In this document: piece after piece, positions 7,271-7,519 of the stretch | Numbering within the stretch: position 1 is the stretch's first letter | Layout of the letters: each line of letters begins with the position of its first letter | Source of the DNA: Holosporaceae bacterium | GTDB taxonomy: Bacteria; Pseudomonadota; Alphaproteobacteria; UBA3830 | NCBI GenBank assembly: GCA_031288435.1 | Contig: JAITRK010000067.1 | Coordinates: forward strand, 1 to 7,519 | Length of the DNA: 7,519 nt | Direction of reading: 5' to 3' | Notes under the pieces: model-generated | What the model was told of the DNA's origin: nothing | What the model saw: the letters and a program-made list of their open reading frames with translations, nothing else | Databases searched by the model: none | Translations under genes and position numbers: made by a program

Positions 7271-7519
7271 GTGAATGCTGGTGTCGTTGAGGAAATTTGC
7301 TGTAGATTGGCGGAATCATTTCCGGCTCCAAAAACAGAGTTGGAATACGATTCCCACTACATGTTTTTGGTAGCAGTTGTGCTATCGGCTCAGACCACCG
7401 ACGCTCAGGTTAATCGCGCAGTGTCCAAACTTTTTAGAAACTGCCAAACTCCAAGCGAAATAATAAGGCTCGGACTTGAAAGGTTACAGGAGTCAATAAA
7501 ATCCATAGGATTGTATCGC
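7271..7519 (+). CDS. nth: Endonuclease III, N-terminal part (cut by window edge)
   Basis: The frame is open to the right edge; 83 residues are visible. Endonuclease III is a DNA glycosylase/AP lyase that removes oxidised pyrimidines in base-excision repair. The visible part aligns without gaps to the E. coli start: ELEYDSHYMFLVAVVLSAQTTDAQVN matches ELNFSSPFELLIAVLLSAQATDVSVN, with Gln41 at the same position, and ESIKSIGLYR matches TYIKTIGLYN. The helix-hairpin-helix, catalytic Lys/Asp and iron-sulfur Cys cluster would lie beyond the window, so activity cannot be judged. I chose GTG 7271 because it puts the start where E. coli Nth begins and has GAGAG upstream; no ATG occurs in this frame before residue 31 (7361). 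MutY or another HhH glycosylase is less likely given the LSAQTTD helix. Confidence 0.9.
   Translation, partial: MNAGVVEEICCRLAESFPAPKTELEYDSHYMFLVAVVLSAQTTDAQVNRAVSKLFRNCQTPSEIIRLGLERLQESIKSIGLYR

Overview
The window looks like a piece of an alphaproteobacterial chromosome. Two things support this: the ssb-gyrA neighbourhood on one strand, and a GyrA with the extra segment between C-terminal blades that I recall from alphaproteobacterial GyrAs. Base composition looks intermediate (by eye, not counted). The divergent proteins suggest a fast-evolving lineage, perhaps host-associated, but the order cannot be fixed from this sequence. I see no insertion sequence, CRISPR array, tRNA or rRNA gene.

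Layout, left to right. (1) Positions 2-2011, plus strand: the 3' part of a gene for a prolyl-oligopeptidase-like (S9) protein. The fold is recognisable, but the oxyanion motif, the nucleophile serine and the histidine of the family all appear to be replaced, and both ends are arginine-rich. (2) Positions 2012-2218: a gene-free stretch that can fold by hand into a long rod closed by a 10-bp stem. It is either a small structured RNA (6S-like in shape only) or a structured leader of the next gene. (3) Positions 2219-2587, plus: a small, unrecognised, cysteine-rich protein with one membrane segment. (4) Positions 2612-5260, minus: complete gyrA, convergent with the previous gene, with very unusual residues in the quinolone-resistance region. 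(5) Positions 5323-5751, minus: ssb, upstream of and probably co-transcribed with gyrA. (6) Positions 5752-5931: divergent promoter region. (7) Positions 5932-7260, plus: hisS of the eukaryote/Bacteroidetes-like type. (8) Positions 7271-7519, plus: start of nth, cut by the window edge and probably co-transcribed with hisS.

The right-hand two thirds is housekeeping: DNA topology (GyrA), single-strand DNA protection (SSB), histidine charging of tRNA (HisRS) and base-excision repair (endonuclease III). The left third is the less ordinary part, with an apparently non-catalytic peptidase relative, a candidate RNA element and a small orphan membrane protein. The observations I rate highest are the inactivated S9 protein, the GyrA substitutions and the folded region at 2026-2214.
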